Shown piece by piece: positions 31,707-40,791 of a stretch of 64,000 bases of DNA. Every line of letters starts with the position of its first letter. Within the stretch, counting starts at the first letter, position 1. The notes beneath the pieces are model-generated. The model ran no database searches and was not told where the DNA came from. It saw only the letters and a list, made by a program, of their open reading frames with translations. The stretch comes from Umezawaea sp042738955. GTDB taxonomy: Bacteria > Actinomycetota > Actinomycetes > Mycobacteriales > Pseudonocardiaceae. The position numbers and the translations under genes are program-made. The stretch lies in contig NZ_JBHYHC010000005.1 in the NCBI RefSeq assembly GCF_042738955.1, forward strand, positions 1 through 64,000. The letters run 5' to 3'.

Positions 31707-33029
31707 ATGACCACCGAACAACTGAGCCCGCTGGACGTCGCCTTCCTCTGCCTGGAGGACGACAAGAACCCGATGCACCTCGGCGCGGTCGCGACGTTCG
31801 CGCCGCACCGGCCCGTGCACCCGGCGCGGATCGTCGCGCTGCTGTGCGAACGCGCGCAGGAGATCCCCAAGCTGCGCAAGCGCACCAGGGTGTCGTGGCT
31901 GCCGCTGGGCGGGGCGTCCTGGGTGGACGACCCGCGCTTCGCCGTCGAGGACCACGTGACGGGGCACCACCTGCGCGGGCCCGGCGGCGAGGACCGGTTC
32001 GCCGAGCTGGTGTCGACACTGATGTCCCAGCCGCTCGACATGAGCCGTCCGCCGTGGGAGCTGCACGTCGTGACGGGGCTCGCGGGCGGGCGGTTCGCGG
32101 TCGTCGTGAAGCTGCACCACGCGCTGTGCGACGGCATGAAGGCCGTCGGCCTCGGCCTGCGCCTGCTCGACGACCTCGGGCGCGACCTGCCGCCCGAGCA
32201 CGACGGCGAGCCCGAGCCGGTCGGCCTGGCCACGAGCGTGGTCGACGGCCTCAAGGACCTCGCGAGCACCGCCACCATCGCCTCCGCCGTGCTGCGCAGC
32301 GCCCGCGCGCCCGGCGCCCGCTCGCCGGTGCTGACCCGGTCCGGGCGGCCGCGCCAGGTCGTGATGGCCCGGCTGGGCCTGGACGAGGTGCAGCGGGCCC
32401 GCAAGCGGCACGGCGGCACGGTCAACGACGTGCTGCTCGCCCTCGTCACGGGCGCGCTGCGGCAGTGGCTGGTCGCCCACGACAGCGCGGGTGAGGGCGC
32501 GACCGTGCGGGCGTTGATCCCGGTCAGCAGGCGGGCCCGCGACCCGAGGGGCGGCACCGGAAACCAGATCTCCGGGTTCCTGTGCGAGCTGCCGGTCGGC
32601 GAGCCGGACGCGCGCGAACGCCTGAGGGTGGTGCGCGCGGACATGGACCGCAACAAGGCCGTCGGCCCCGGCAGGGGTCCCGGCGCGCTGCCGCTGCTGG
32701 CGGACCGCATCCCGGCCGCCCTGCACCGCCTGGCGACGCCGCTGGCGGGCCGCTGCGCGCCCCTGCTGTTCGACGCCGTGGTGACGAGCGTCCACCTGCC
32801 CGCGCTGCCGCTGACGCTGGACGGCGCGGACCTCAAGGAGATGTACCCGGTCGCCCCCGTGGCGGCGGGGCACGCGCTGGGCGTGGCGCTGTCGGTGTAC
32901 CGCACCGGCGTGCACATCTGCCTGCACACCAACCAGCCGTGGATCTCCGGCTCGCGCTGGCTGCTCGGCGCGCTCCGCCGCGAACTGGCCGCGCTCGACC
33001 ACACCGACGCTCTTGTAGATCGGGCATAG
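31707..33029 (+). CDS. wax ester synthase / diacylglycerol acyltransferase
   Basis: WS/DGAT enzyme of 440 residues that esterifies diacylglycerol or long-chain alcohols with acyl-CoA for storage lipid. The active-site HHxxxDG motif is LHHALCDG at about residues 136-142, and NDVLLALVTGALR and PLAEN-like C-terminal parts fit the family. Start ATG 31707 (MTTEQLSPLDVAF) has GGAGG ten bases upstream; the longer frame from 31623 would add 28 non-conserved residues. No lipid gene stands beside it. Confidence 0.9.
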   Translation: MTTEQLSPLDVAFLCLEDDKNPMHLGAVATFAPHRPVHPARIVALLCERAQEIPKLRKRTRVSWLPLGGASWVDDPRFAVEDHVTGHHLRGPGGEDRFAELVSTLMSQPLDMSRPPWELHVVTGLAGGRFAVVVKLHHALCDGMKAVGLGLRLLDDLGRDLPPEHDGEPEPVGLATSVVDGLKDLASTATIASAVLRSARAPGARSPVLTRSGRPRQVVMARLGLDEVQRARKRHGGTVNDVLLALVTGALRQWLVAHDSAGEGATVRALIPVSRRARDPRGGTGNQISGFLCELPVGEPDARERLRVVRADMDRNKAVGPGRGPGALPLLADRIPAALHRLATPLAGRCAPLLFDAVVTSVHLPALPLTLDGADLKEMYPVAPVAAGHALGVALSVYRTGVHICLHTNQPWISGSRWLLGALRRELAALDHTDALVDRA

Positions 33030-33077
33030 AACCCGCACGTACCGTCCGGAAGACCTCCAGAACCCACGGGAGTCACG

Positions 33078-33179
33078 ATGGAGCTGACGTCGAACGCCGA
33101 GACCGACACGCAGGAGTTCCTGGTGCCGCCACGCGAGTGGTGGGACGAGGAACCGACCATCGTCCGGGGCGAGGACTGA
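33078..33179 (+). CDS. 33-residue micro-gene, unknown function
   Basis: Small open frame with ATG at 33078, a CGGGAG ribosome site six bases upstream and a TGA at 33177. The predicted peptide is strongly acidic, with N-terminal MELTSNAETDTQEF and a C-terminal part containing PPREWWDEEP. Codons show the third-position GC preference of real genes here. It lies 48 bases after the WS/DGAT gene and 22 bases before an acetyltransferase gene on the same strand. It could be a signalling or precursor peptide; no modifying enzyme other than the acetyltransferase is nearby. Confidence 0.5.
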   Translation: MELTSNAETDTQEFLVPPREWWDEEPTIVRGED

Positions 33180-33201
33180 CCGTTTTCGGTAGAATTCCGT
33201 T

Positions 33202-33684
33202 GTGCCCCAACTGATCTCGCCCACACCGCTGCTGCACGGGACCTGGCTCGAATCGCACGAGGAGTGGGGGCCGGGCCTGCACGAGGACGGCTTCGGGCTG
33301 GGCGAGGACGACGAGGTCGTCACGCCCGACGGGTTCGCGGCCTGGGTGGCGCGGGTGACCGCCGAAGCGGAGCGCACGGGCAGCGTCTACCGGTGGATCG
33401 TCGAGGGCGACCGGGTCCTCGGCGGGATCGCGCTGCGGTACGGGCCCGCCGACTTCGTCGAGTGGGCGGGGCACGTCGGCTACGGCGTGCGGCCGTCCGC
33501 GCGCGGGGCCGGGCTGGTGACGTGGGCGTTGGGGCTGATGCTCGACGAGGCGCGGGCGGCCGGGCTGGACCGGGTGCTGCTCGTGTGCGAGACCGACAAC
33601 GCGGGCTCGGCGCGGACGATCGAGCGCAACGGCGGTGTCCTCGAGGAGGCGACTCCCCTGCGGCGGTACTGGATCGCGCTGTAG
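33202..33684 (+). CDS. GNAT family N-acetyltransferase (RimJ/L-like)
   Basis: Protein of 160 residues of the RimJ/RimL type: HVGYGVRPSARGAGLVTWALGLMLDEA carries the acetyl-CoA loop and VCETDNAGSARTIERNGG is the typical late motif. GTG 33202 follows the micro-gene by 22 bases. The substrate is unknown; N-terminal amino groups or small molecules are usual. Confidence 0.87.
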   Translation: MPQLISPTPLLHGTWLESHEEWGPGLHEDGFGLGEDDEVVTPDGFAAWVARVTAEAERTGSVYRWIVEGDRVLGGIALRYGPADFVEWAGHVGYGVRPSARGAGLVTWALGLMLDEARAAGLDRVLLVCETDNAGSARTIERNGGVLEEATPLRRYWIAL

Positions 33685-33735
33685 TGGGGTGTCGCCGAGG
33701 CCCACCGGGACGAGCGGTGGACCCCGGCGACGGTC

Positions 33736-34845
33736 TCAGAGACGGGCCTTGGTGAACAGCTCGTCGTAGGCGTCCAGCACGGCCGGGACGCTGTAGCGCT
33801 CGGCGGCGGCCGCGACGCCCGCTGCCTGGTCGGGCGGGGTGTCGCGCAGCTCGCGCAGGCGGTCGGTGATGTCGGCGGCCACGCCGGGGCGCACCAGCGC
33901 GCCGAAGCCGGTCTCGCGCACCGGGATCCGTACGCCGGGCAGGTCGCTGGCCAGCGCGGGCACACCCGCGAGCATCCCGACGACCTGGACGATCCCGAAG
34001 GCCTCGAACGCGTTGACCGAGGGCAGCGCGAACACGTCCAGCGAGGCGTAGAAGTCGCCGAGCTTCTCGTCCGGGACGAACCCGAGCAGCTTGATCCGCG
34101 GGTCGCCGTCGATCCTGGCCCGCACGCGTTCGATCACGCTGCCACCGGCGACGTTGCCGAACTCGCCGCCGATGAGCAGCCGCGCGTCCGGGTCGTCCAA
34201 CGCCCGGAAGCCGTCCACCAGGAACTCGACGCCCTTCTCCTCCACGATCCGGCCGAGGAAGCCGACGTGGAGCCCGGCACCGTCCCGAAAGGACGGTTCG
34301 CCCTTCGGCACCGGTCGGCACGGCGGCGGGACGGCGGCCATCCGCGGTCGGATGGACGTCCACAGCCGACTGCGCTCGGCGTAGTCCTCGCTGGTGACGG
34401 CGACGATCCTGGCGTGCTTCATGGCGAGCCTGCTGGAGGCGTCGATCACCTTGCCCTGCACCGAGTTCACCAGTCCCGGCGGGAGGCTGACGTCGCAGTG
34501 GTAGGTCAGCACGACCGGGCAGCGGGCGGCCTTGGCGACCAGTCCGGCCTCCAGCATCGGCAGGTGCAGGTTGAGCACGTGGGCGGTCTTGGAGGCGGCC
34601 ACGACCAGGCGGGTGAACTCGGGGCTGACGGTGCCCTTGCCCAGCTTGGCGAGCACGGGAGCGCGGGTCACCCGGACGCCGTTGACGACCTCCTCGGCGG
34701 GCAGCGCCGGGTCGTGCCTGGTGGTGACCACCCGCACCCGCTTGCCGCGCGCGGCGAGCCCCTCAGCGACGTCCCTGGCGAAGTTGGTCAGCCCGGACAC
34801 GTAGGGCGCGTAGTAGGTCAACGCGATGACCAGGTCGTCGTGCAC
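33736..34845 (-). CDS. glycosyltransferase family 4
   Basis: GT-B fold transferase of 369 residues. The acceptor half starts MHDDLVIALTYYAPYVSGLTN; the donor half has GFLGRIVEEKGVEFLVDGF and ALPSVNAFEAFGIVQVVGMLAG, the EX7E motif of family GT4. The GTG at 34845 has GGAGAGG six bases upstream, which supports it although it lies 83 bases inside the end of the flippase gene. With the flippase it should build a membrane-exported glycan or glycolipid. Confidence 0.9.
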   Translation of the reverse strand: MHDDLVIALTYYAPYVSGLTNFARDVAEGLAARGKRVRVVTTRHDPALPAEEVVNGVRVTRAPVLAKLGKGTVSPEFTRLVVAASKTAHVLNLHLPMLEAGLVAKAARCPVVLTYHCDVSLPPGLVNSVQGKVIDASSRLAMKHARIVAVTSEDYAERSRLWTSIRPRMAAVPPPCRPVPKGEPSFRDGAGLHVGFLGRIVEEKGVEFLVDGFRALDDPDARLLIGGEFGNVAGGSVIERVRARIDGDPRIKLLGFVPDEKLGDFYASLDVFALPSVNAFEAFGIVQVVGMLAGVPALASDLPGVRIPVRETGFGALVRPGVAADITDRLRELRDTPPDQAAGVAAAAERYSVPAVLDAYDELFTKARL

Positions 34846-36043
34846 GACGGTCCTCTCCGGTGGTGATCAGCAGGAACATCCCGACGGCCCAGCCGAGGCC
34901 GGAGCCGACGAGGAACGAGAGTTCGGCGCGCAGCAGCAGATCCGGCACGACGGCGAAGGTCGCGGCGGCACCGGCGATGCCCGCCAGCCACGCCCACGCG
35001 ACCTTGGCGTGCAGCGCGGAGGCGACGAGCGCCTGGGTGGTGACGATCAGCCCGAGGTGCGCGGTGACGCCGATCGCCATCAGCACCAGGTCGCCGCCCG
35101 CGAGCACGTAGGAGTCGCCGAACACCAGGCGCACCAGCCACGGCCCGAGCAGCCCGGCGGCCACCGCTCCCACCAGGCCGAACGCGGCGAGCGCCGCCGT
35201 GAGCCTGGCCAGCGCCCGGCCGAGGCCGCCGTCCTGGGACAGCTTGGTCAACGACGGCAGCAGCGCGGTCTGCAACGGCACCGCGACGAACAGCGGCACG
35301 CGCACCAGCAGGAACGCCGCCAGGAACCGGCCCGCGGCGGCGGAGTCGGTCGCCGTCGCGGCGACGACGACCGGGAGGCCGTTGAGGAGGAGTTGGGCGC
35401 ACACCGAGCCGAGCAGCAGGGGCAGCGCCGAGCGCAGGAACTCCGCCGTGGTCACGCCGCCACTTCCCGTGCGGGGCAGCAGGAACAGGACCGGCAGGTG
35501 CGCGAGGGCGATGGCGGCGACCAGCGTCCACGCGAACCCGGCGCTGTCCGTCACGACGGCGAAGCCGAGTCCGAGCGCGAACAGCACCCGCAGCGCCGTG
35601 TCGACCACGAGCAGGCCGCCGTGCCACGCGAGCCGTCCGCCGCCGATGAGCGCGCCCCGGACGAGGAACTGCCCGGCCGACACCAGGCACAGCGCGCCGA
35701 CGGCCACGACCGCCCACGGCCTGCCGCCGAGCGCGTCCAGCAGGACCGGGGAGGCGGCCGCCACGAACAGCAGTTCGACGACCGCGAGGCCCAGCGCGAC
35801 GCGGGTGGCGGCTCCCATCGCCGCTACCGGCGACAACCTGGCCAATTCCTGTTCGACCGGCAAAAAGGCGCCGAATCCGACCAGCAGCGAAAGGGACCAG
35901 AAAGCGCCGAAATACCCGTACTCGGCCGGTGTCAGATTTCGCGCGACCACGGCGAGGTAGGCGTTCACCAGCAGCCCGGAGACCACGACGCAGACCCCGA
36001 CGAGACCGATGGATCTCGTTCCGCCGCTGGTAGGAGCGCTCAG
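34763..36043 (-). CDS. polysaccharide flippase (MVF/Wzx-like)
   Basis: Polytopic membrane protein of up to 426 residues with about 12 helices. The only ATG/GTG/TTG start, GTG 35986, would cut the first helix; the conserved frame continues upstream to a stop, and a CTG at 36043 preceded by GAGGTG at seven bases gives an intact N-terminus (SAPTSGGTRSIGLVGVC). CTG is therefore given as start with moderate confidence. The C-terminus has an arginine-rich tail overlapping the GT4 gene. It probably flips the glycan made by the adjacent transferase. Confidence 0.75.
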   Translation of the reverse strand: MSAPTSGGTRSIGLVGVCVVVSGLLVNAYLAVVARNLTPAEYGYFGAFWSLSLLVGFGAFLPVEQELARLSPVAAMGAATRVALGLAVVELLFVAAASPVLLDALGGRPWAVVAVGALCLVSAGQFLVRGALIGGGRLAWHGGLLVVDTALRVLFALGLGFAVVTDSAGFAWTLVAAIALAHLPVLFLLPRTGSGGVTTAEFLRSALPLLLGSVCAQLLLNGLPVVVAATATDSAAAGRFLAAFLLVRVPLFVAVPLQTALLPSLTKLSQDGGLGRALARLTAALAAFGLVGAVAAGLLGPWLVRLVFGDSYVLAGGDLVLMAIGVTAHLGLIVTTQALVASALHAKVAWAWLAGIAGAAATFAVVPDLLLRAELSFLVGSGLGWAVGMFLLITTGEDRRARRPGHRVDLLRALRVRADQLRQGRR

Positions 36044-36256
36044 GACAGTTCACCTCGCAGCACGCGGACAGGGGGATGGCGGAACCATAACGGGCAGGGG
36101 AAGGCGCGGACGACCCCGTTCCGGGTCCGTAACACGGTCCTCACGCGGTTAACGCAATCGTTGCAGCGCGGCCGGTAACGGCGTTCCCCACGTAATTGAG
36201 CACCACTAGCTTCACGCCTCGTCGATGACTATCCGGCCTACTGAGGACCACCACGA

Positions 36257-39200
36257 GTGACGACAACGATTACCCCTGCGCCCGAGATCGAGTCCACTCC
36301 CCCGCGGCGTCGGGACGGGGTGGCTCTCCGGGCGATCGTCCTGGTCGCGGGCGTGCTCACCGTGCTGTTCGCGGGGCTGCTCCCGCTGGCGCCGGTGACC
36401 GTGAACGACCCCACCGTGAGCTGGCCGACGGACGCCTCGGCGCCGCGGTCCACCAGCCTCGCGCTGGGGGCCTACAAGCCGTTGGGGCTGGACGTGCGGT
36501 TCAGCTGCGCGGCGGCCCGCGCGGCCGGTGACTCCGGGGTGGTCCTGTCCACCATCGATCCGGGCGTCCCCGTGGTGGGCGAGCGGGGGCTGGCCATCCG
36601 CAAGGAGGGCGAGCGGCTGCTGATCCAGGCGACCGGCACCACCCTCCTCGACACGGCCCTGCCCGCCGGTGACTGCTCCTACCAGGTGCGCGGCGACCAG
36701 AACGGGCTCGCGGTGCTGCGCGACGGCACCGAGGTCAGCCACGGCGGGGCCCTGCCGGACATCCACTCGCTGGCCACGACGATCACCGCGATCAGCGGTG
36801 GGACCGCCGACGACCTGTCGGTGCGGGTGCGGGTGGACGACCAGTTCACCACCAGCCCGTCCACGGCGAAGGTCGTGCTGATGGTGCTGCTGGCGCTGGC
36901 CGCGCTCACGGCCGTCGTCGGGCTGGTGCGGATGGACGTGCGGGTGTCGGTGCCGCGCACCAGGTTCCGGCCTCGGCTCGTCGACATCGTGGTGCCCGCG
37001 GTGATGGTGCTGTGGGTGTTCCTCGCGCCGATGTCCGACGACGACGGCTACTACAGCGCCATGGCGCAGAACGTGCCGGTCACCGGGTACGTCGGCAACT
37101 ACTACCAGCTGCTCAACCAGGGCTTCACGCCGTTCGCCTGGTTCTACTACTTCCTCGCCAAGTGGCAGGCGCTGTTCGGCATCGCGCCCGTGGTGCTGCG
37201 GATCCCGGCGCTGCTGTTCGGCCTGGTGACGTGGTTCGCGGTCCGCTGGTTCGTCGCGCAGGCCAAGGTGATCCCGGCCGCGTGGTCGCAGCGGAGCCCG
37301 TGGGTCGACCGCGGCGCGCGGGTCGTGCTCGCGTCGGCGTTCCTGGTGTGGTGGCTGCCGCTGGACATGGGCGTGCGGCCCGAGGGCGTCGTGACGATGT
37401 GCGGCGCGGTCACCCTGCTGGCCGTGGCGAAAGCCGTGGAGTCGCGGCGGTTGACGCCGATCGCCGTCGCGGTCGGCGTGGCGGGTGTCGGGTTCTTCGC
37501 CCATCCCACGGGGTTCACCGTGCTGGCGCCGTTGATCGCCGGGCTGCCGTTCCTGATCCCGTTGCTGCGCAAGGGTGACGCCGACTGGAAGACGGTGCTG
37601 GCGCGCACGCTCGGCGTGCTGTCGCCCGGCGCGGTGGCGATGGTGTTCGCGTTCTCCGACGGCACCCTGCGGGACTTCGTGCACGCGCAGGACATCTTCA
37701 TCCGGATCGCCGGTCAGGACAGCTGGTACAGCGAGATCGCGCGGTACACGTTCCTGCTCAACGCGAGCGACCCGATGGCGAACTACGCCAAGCGCGCGCC
37801 CGTGCTGCTGTGCCTGGTCGCACTGGTGTGGTTCGTGGTGCTGGTCACCGCGGCCCGCGCGCGGCGGGTTCCCGTGCCACCACGGCTTTCCCTGGCGGGG
37901 TGGTCGACGCTGTTCGCGTTCCTGCTGCTGTGGTTCACCCCCAGCAAGTGGACGCACCACTTCGGCAGCTTCTCCGGCATCGGCTCGGCGTTCCTGGCCC
38001 TGGTGCTGGTGGGTTCCGTGCCGCTGGTGCGGGAGTTGACCCGCGACCGCAAGATGTCCGTGCCGATCGTGGCGGGCGCGGTGGTGAGCGTGTCGGCGAT
38101 GATGGCGCTGGCGTTCCACGGGGCCAACAAGTGGCCGTACTCGTGGCTGCTGGGCATCCCGAACCCCAACGTGTCGCCGGGTGTCTCGGTGATCCGGTTC
38201 GACAAGCCGTACTGGGGTGTCATCGCGATCGTGGTGGTGGCGTTCCTGGTCGCGCGCAAGCTGCCGCACTGGCGGAAGCTGTCGGTCGTCGTCGCGATCC
38301 CCGTCGTGGTCGTGCTGTTCTTCCTGGCGAACATCTCCTACCTGCTCGGCGGGTTCACCTACGCCACCGCACAAACGCTCGGCACGTGGTCGCCGTGGGC
38401 GGCCAACGTCCGCGACCCGCTGGCCGCGGACTGCGGCGCGGCGCAGGAGATCGACGTCCTCGACGTGCGCGGCGCGCAACCGCTCGCGGCGTTGGCCGGT
38501 CAGCCGCCGGTCGCCTCGGACGCGTTCGCCGAGGGCCGCGGCTGGTTCGCCTCCGCTCCCCCGCCCGCCGGGGCTGCGAGCGCGACGACGTGGGGCAGCC
38601 TCGTCCAGCGGCCCGGCCAGGCGTTCCCGGAGCAGACCGTCGGCACGATGACCACGCCGTGGTTCGTGCTGAACGGCGGACCGGACGCCACGGCCGTGCT
38701 GGTCGCCGGGATGCTCGGCCACGGCAACACCCTGACGGTCGACTACGGGACCACGGCGGGGAAAGTCCTGTCGAGCACGCCGTTGACCGACGCGCAGGAC
38801 AGCGTCGTGTGGCGCAACCTCGTTCTGCCGCAAGCACCTTCCGGCGCGGAGACCGTGCGGCTCGTGGCGGTCGACGGGTCGATGGACTGGGGCGGCTGGC
38901 TCGCGGTCACCGCGCCGTCGACGCAGCGCGCGGTGCCGTTGAAGGACTACGTGCCCCGTGACGCCGCCGTCGCGGTGGCGTGGCAGTTCGCGTTCCTGTT
39001 CCCGTGCCTGCGCCAGCCGGAGCTGCGCGACGGGATCATCGAGCCGGTCTCCTACGCCGTGCAGTGGGGCGACACGGCCACCGCGGGCATCTCCGACGCG
39101 ACGTGGCAGCCGGTCCGCGGCGGCCTCTTCGGCGACGTCCTGGTGTCGCAGTCGATCACCGCGCTGACCGCCCGGATGCACCACTTCCCCGGCGCGTTCC

Positions 39201-39298
39201 CCACGCAGGTCTACCAGACGCAGGCCCGCTACCCCGCGGGCCAGTACACCACCACCCACCAGCGCAAGACCCTGTTCGGCTGGGAGGCCATGTCATGA
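36257..39298 (+). CDS. Emb-type arabinosyltransferase
   Basis: GT-C integral membrane arabinosyltransferase of 1013 residues, related to mycobacterial EmbA/B/C. It has a first helix (about 25-48), a periplasmic domain, about 12 more helices, and a C-terminal carbohydrate-binding domain (about 690-1010). The catalytic aspartates are in MSDDDGYYSAMAQN, and the DPA-binding GT-C features RPEGVVT and TPSKWTHHFG are present. It adds arabinofuranose from decaprenyl-phosphoarabinose to cell-wall arabinan. GTG start at 36257. Its stop overlaps the next start (ATGA). Only one Emb paralogue is in the window. Confidence 0.92.
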   Translation: MTTTITPAPEIESTPPRRRDGVALRAIVLVAGVLTVLFAGLLPLAPVTVNDPTVSWPTDASAPRSTSLALGAYKPLGLDVRFSCAAARAAGDSGVVLSTIDPGVPVVGERGLAIRKEGERLLIQATGTTLLDTALPAGDCSYQVRGDQNGLAVLRDGTEVSHGGALPDIHSLATTITAISGGTADDLSVRVRVDDQFTTSPSTAKVVLMVLLALAALTAVVGLVRMDVRVSVPRTRFRPRLVDIVVPAVMVLWVFLAPMSDDDGYYSAMAQNVPVTGYVGNYYQLLNQGFTPFAWFYYFLAKWQALFGIAPVVLRIPALLFGLVTWFAVRWFVAQAKVIPAAWSQRSPWVDRGARVVLASAFLVWWLPLDMGVRPEGVVTMCGAVTLLAVAKAVESRRLTPIAVAVGVAGVGFFAHPTGFTVLAPLIAGLPFLIPLLRKGDADWKTVLARTLGVLSPGAVAMVFAFSDGTLRDFVHAQDIFIRIAGQDSWYSEIARYTFLLNASDPMANYAKRAPVLLCLVALVWFVVLVTAARARRVPVPPRLSLAGWSTLFAFLLLWFTPSKWTHHFGSFSGIGSAFLALVLVGSVPLVRELTRDRKMSVPIVAGAVVSVSAMMALAFHGANKWPYSWLLGIPNPNVSPGVSVIRFDKPYWGVIAIVVVAFLVARKLPHWRKLSVVVAIPVVVVLFFLANISYLLGGFTYATAQTLGTWSPWAANVRDPLAADCGAAQEIDVLDVRGAQPLAALAGQPPVASDAFAEGRGWFASAPPPAGAASATTWGSLVQRPGQAFPEQTVGTMTTPWFVLNGGPDATAVLVAGMLGHGNTLTVDYGTTAGKVLSSTPLTDAQDSVVWRNLVLPQAPSGAETVRLVAVDGSMDWGGWLAVTAPSTQRAVPLKDYVPRDAAVAVAWQFAFLFPCLRQPELRDGIIEPVSYAVQWGDTATAGISDATWQPVRGGLFGDVLVSQSITALTARMHHFPGAFPTQVYQTQARYPAGQYTTTHQRKTLFGWEAMS

Positions 39299-39825
39299 CC
39301 GGCTCGGTGAGCGCGCGGGAAGCCGTCGCGTTGAGCGCGGTGCAGTCGGCGCTCGCGTCGCCACCCGTGGTGCGCGCGGCGAAAGCGCTGTCGCTGTTCG
39401 GCGAGCACAGCGGCGGGTGGTTCGCGCTCGGCCTCGTCGGCGCGGTCGTCGACCGCGACCACCGTCGCGAGTGGACGATCGCCGCCGGGTCGGTCGTCGC
39501 GGCGCACGCGGCGTCCATCGCGGTGAAGCGCGTGGTGCGGCGCAAGCGACCCGACCACCCGGACGTCCAGGTGCTCGCGGGCACGCCAAGCAAGCTCAGC
39601 TTCCCCTCCTCGCACGCCACGTCCACCACGACCGCCGCGATCCTCTACGGCGCGCTCACCAGGCAGCCCCTCACGCCCCTGCTGGTGCCGCCGATGGTGC
39701 TCAGCAGGCTCGTGCTGGGCGTGCACTACCCGAGCGACGTCATCGCGGGCTCCCTGCTCGGCGCGCTCGTCGCACGGGGCGTGCGCCACTACACAGCCCG
39801 TCGACCCGAACCGGAGGAGCGATGA
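39295..39825 (+). CDS. PAP2 phosphatase (decaprenylphosphoryl-phosphoribose type)
   Basis: Membrane phosphatase of 176 residues with the three PAP2 motifs: KRVVRRKRP, PSSHAT and SRLVLGVHYPSD. The position between emb and ubiA and the similarity to mycobacterial Rv3807c indicate removal of the 5-phosphate from decaprenyl-phosphoribose on the way to decaprenyl-phosphoarabinose. ATG 39295 overlaps the emb stop and its own TGA overlaps the next ATG. Confidence 0.88.
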   Translation: MTGSVSAREAVALSAVQSALASPPVVRAAKALSLFGEHSGGWFALGLVGAVVDRDHRREWTIAAGSVVAAHAASIAVKRVVRRKRPDHPDVQVLAGTPSKLSFPSSHATSTTTAAILYGALTRQPLTPLLVPPMVLSRLVLGVHYPSDVIAGSLLGALVARGVRHYTARRPEPEER

Positions 39826-40727
39826 CCGTGGCCGTCCCCGCCGCAGTCCGTCCCGCGCCGTGGCGCACGTTCGCGGGCCTCGTGAAAACCGCCCGGCCGC
39901 ACCAGTGGACCAAGAACATCCTGGTGCTGGCCGCCCCGTTCACGTCGACGCGGATCTTCGACGCGGACGTGCTGCGCTCAGCGGCGCTGGCGTTCGCCGC
40001 GTTCTGCCTCGCCGCGTCGTCCATCTACCTGGTGAACGACGCCAAGGACGTGCTGGCCGACCGCGAACACCCGAAGAAGCGCTTCCGCCCGATCGCCGCC
40101 GGGGCCGTGCCGGTCCCGTTGGCGTACGGGGCGGCGGTGGCGTTGATGCTCGGTTCGCTGGCCGTCGCGGCGGCGGCGAACTGGACGCTGGTCGTGATCA
40201 TGGCCGTGTACCTGGTCGTGCAACTCGGCTACTGCTTCGGCCTGAAGCACCAGCCGGTGCTGGAACTGTGCGTCGTCGCGTCCGGCTTCCTGCTGCGGTG
40301 CATCGCGGGAGGCGTGGCGGCGTCCATCGTGCCGTCGCAGTGGTTCCTGCTCGTCACGGCGTTCGGCTCGCTGTTCATCGTGGCGGGCAAGCGGTACGCG
40401 GAGATCAAGCTCTATCAGACGACCGGCGCGGCCATCCGCCACTCGCTGACGAAGTACTCGGAAACATACCTCCGCTTCGTCTGGGCGACGTCGGCGGCGG
40501 TGATGAACATGACGTACGGCCTGTGGGCGTTCGAAATCAGCCAACGCACCCAAAACCACTGGGGCGCCCTGTCCATGGTCCCGTTCGTCATCGCGGTGCT
40601 GCGCTACGCCGTGGACGTGGACAGCGGCAAAGCAGGCGCCCCGGACGACCTGGCCCGCACCGACCACGTCCTCCAAGTGCTCGGGGTGCTGTGGCTGGGG
40701 ACGCTCACGCTGGCGATCTACGTCTAA
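39822..40727 (+). CDS. ubiA: decaprenyl-phosphate phosphoribosyltransferase (UbiA family)
   Basis: UbiA-family membrane transferase of 301 residues, like Rv3806c, which joins phosphoribosyl pyrophosphate to decaprenyl phosphate. The first metal-binding motif is LVNDAKDVLADREHPKKRFR and the second region is GKRYAEIKLYQ. Nine helices are expected. ATG 39822 overlaps the PAP2 stop (ATGA), so the three arabinan genes are translationally coupled. A strong terminator follows seven bases after the stop. Confidence 0.92.
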   Translation: MTVAVPAAVRPAPWRTFAGLVKTARPHQWTKNILVLAAPFTSTRIFDADVLRSAALAFAAFCLAASSIYLVNDAKDVLADREHPKKRFRPIAAGAVPVPLAYGAAVALMLGSLAVAAAANWTLVVIMAVYLVVQLGYCFGLKHQPVLELCVVASGFLLRCIAGGVAASIVPSQWFLLVTAFGSLFIVAGKRYAEIKLYQTTGAAIRHSLTKYSETYLRFVWATSAAVMNMTYGLWAFEISQRTQNHWGALSMVPFVIAVLRYAVDVDSGKAGAPDDLARTDHVLQVLGVLWLGTLTLAIYV

Positions 40728-40733
40728 CTCCCC

Positions 40734-40764
40734 GGTCTGCTCCCGCTTCCGACGGGAGCAGACC
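40734..40764 (+). terminator. terminator of the emb-PAP2-ubiA operon
   Basis: A perfect 12-bp inverted repeat (GGTCTGCTCCCG at 40734-40745, CGGGAGCAGACC at 40753-40764) with a 7-base loop begins seven bases after the ubiA stop. No T-run follows. Confidence 0.75.
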
Positions 40765-40791
40765 GCTGGCGACCCCTCGTCTGGTTTCGGT

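Noticed and set aside
36034..36041. GAGCGCTC resembling the CebR-like box in front of the flippase gene
   Set aside because: Only the 8-base core matches, it overlaps the probable start codon, and there is no link to sugar uptake.
36212..39259. 1015-codon minus-strand frame opposite the emb gene
   Set aside because: It has arginine/histidine-rich composition and no domain, whereas the plus strand encodes a complete arabinosyltransferase.
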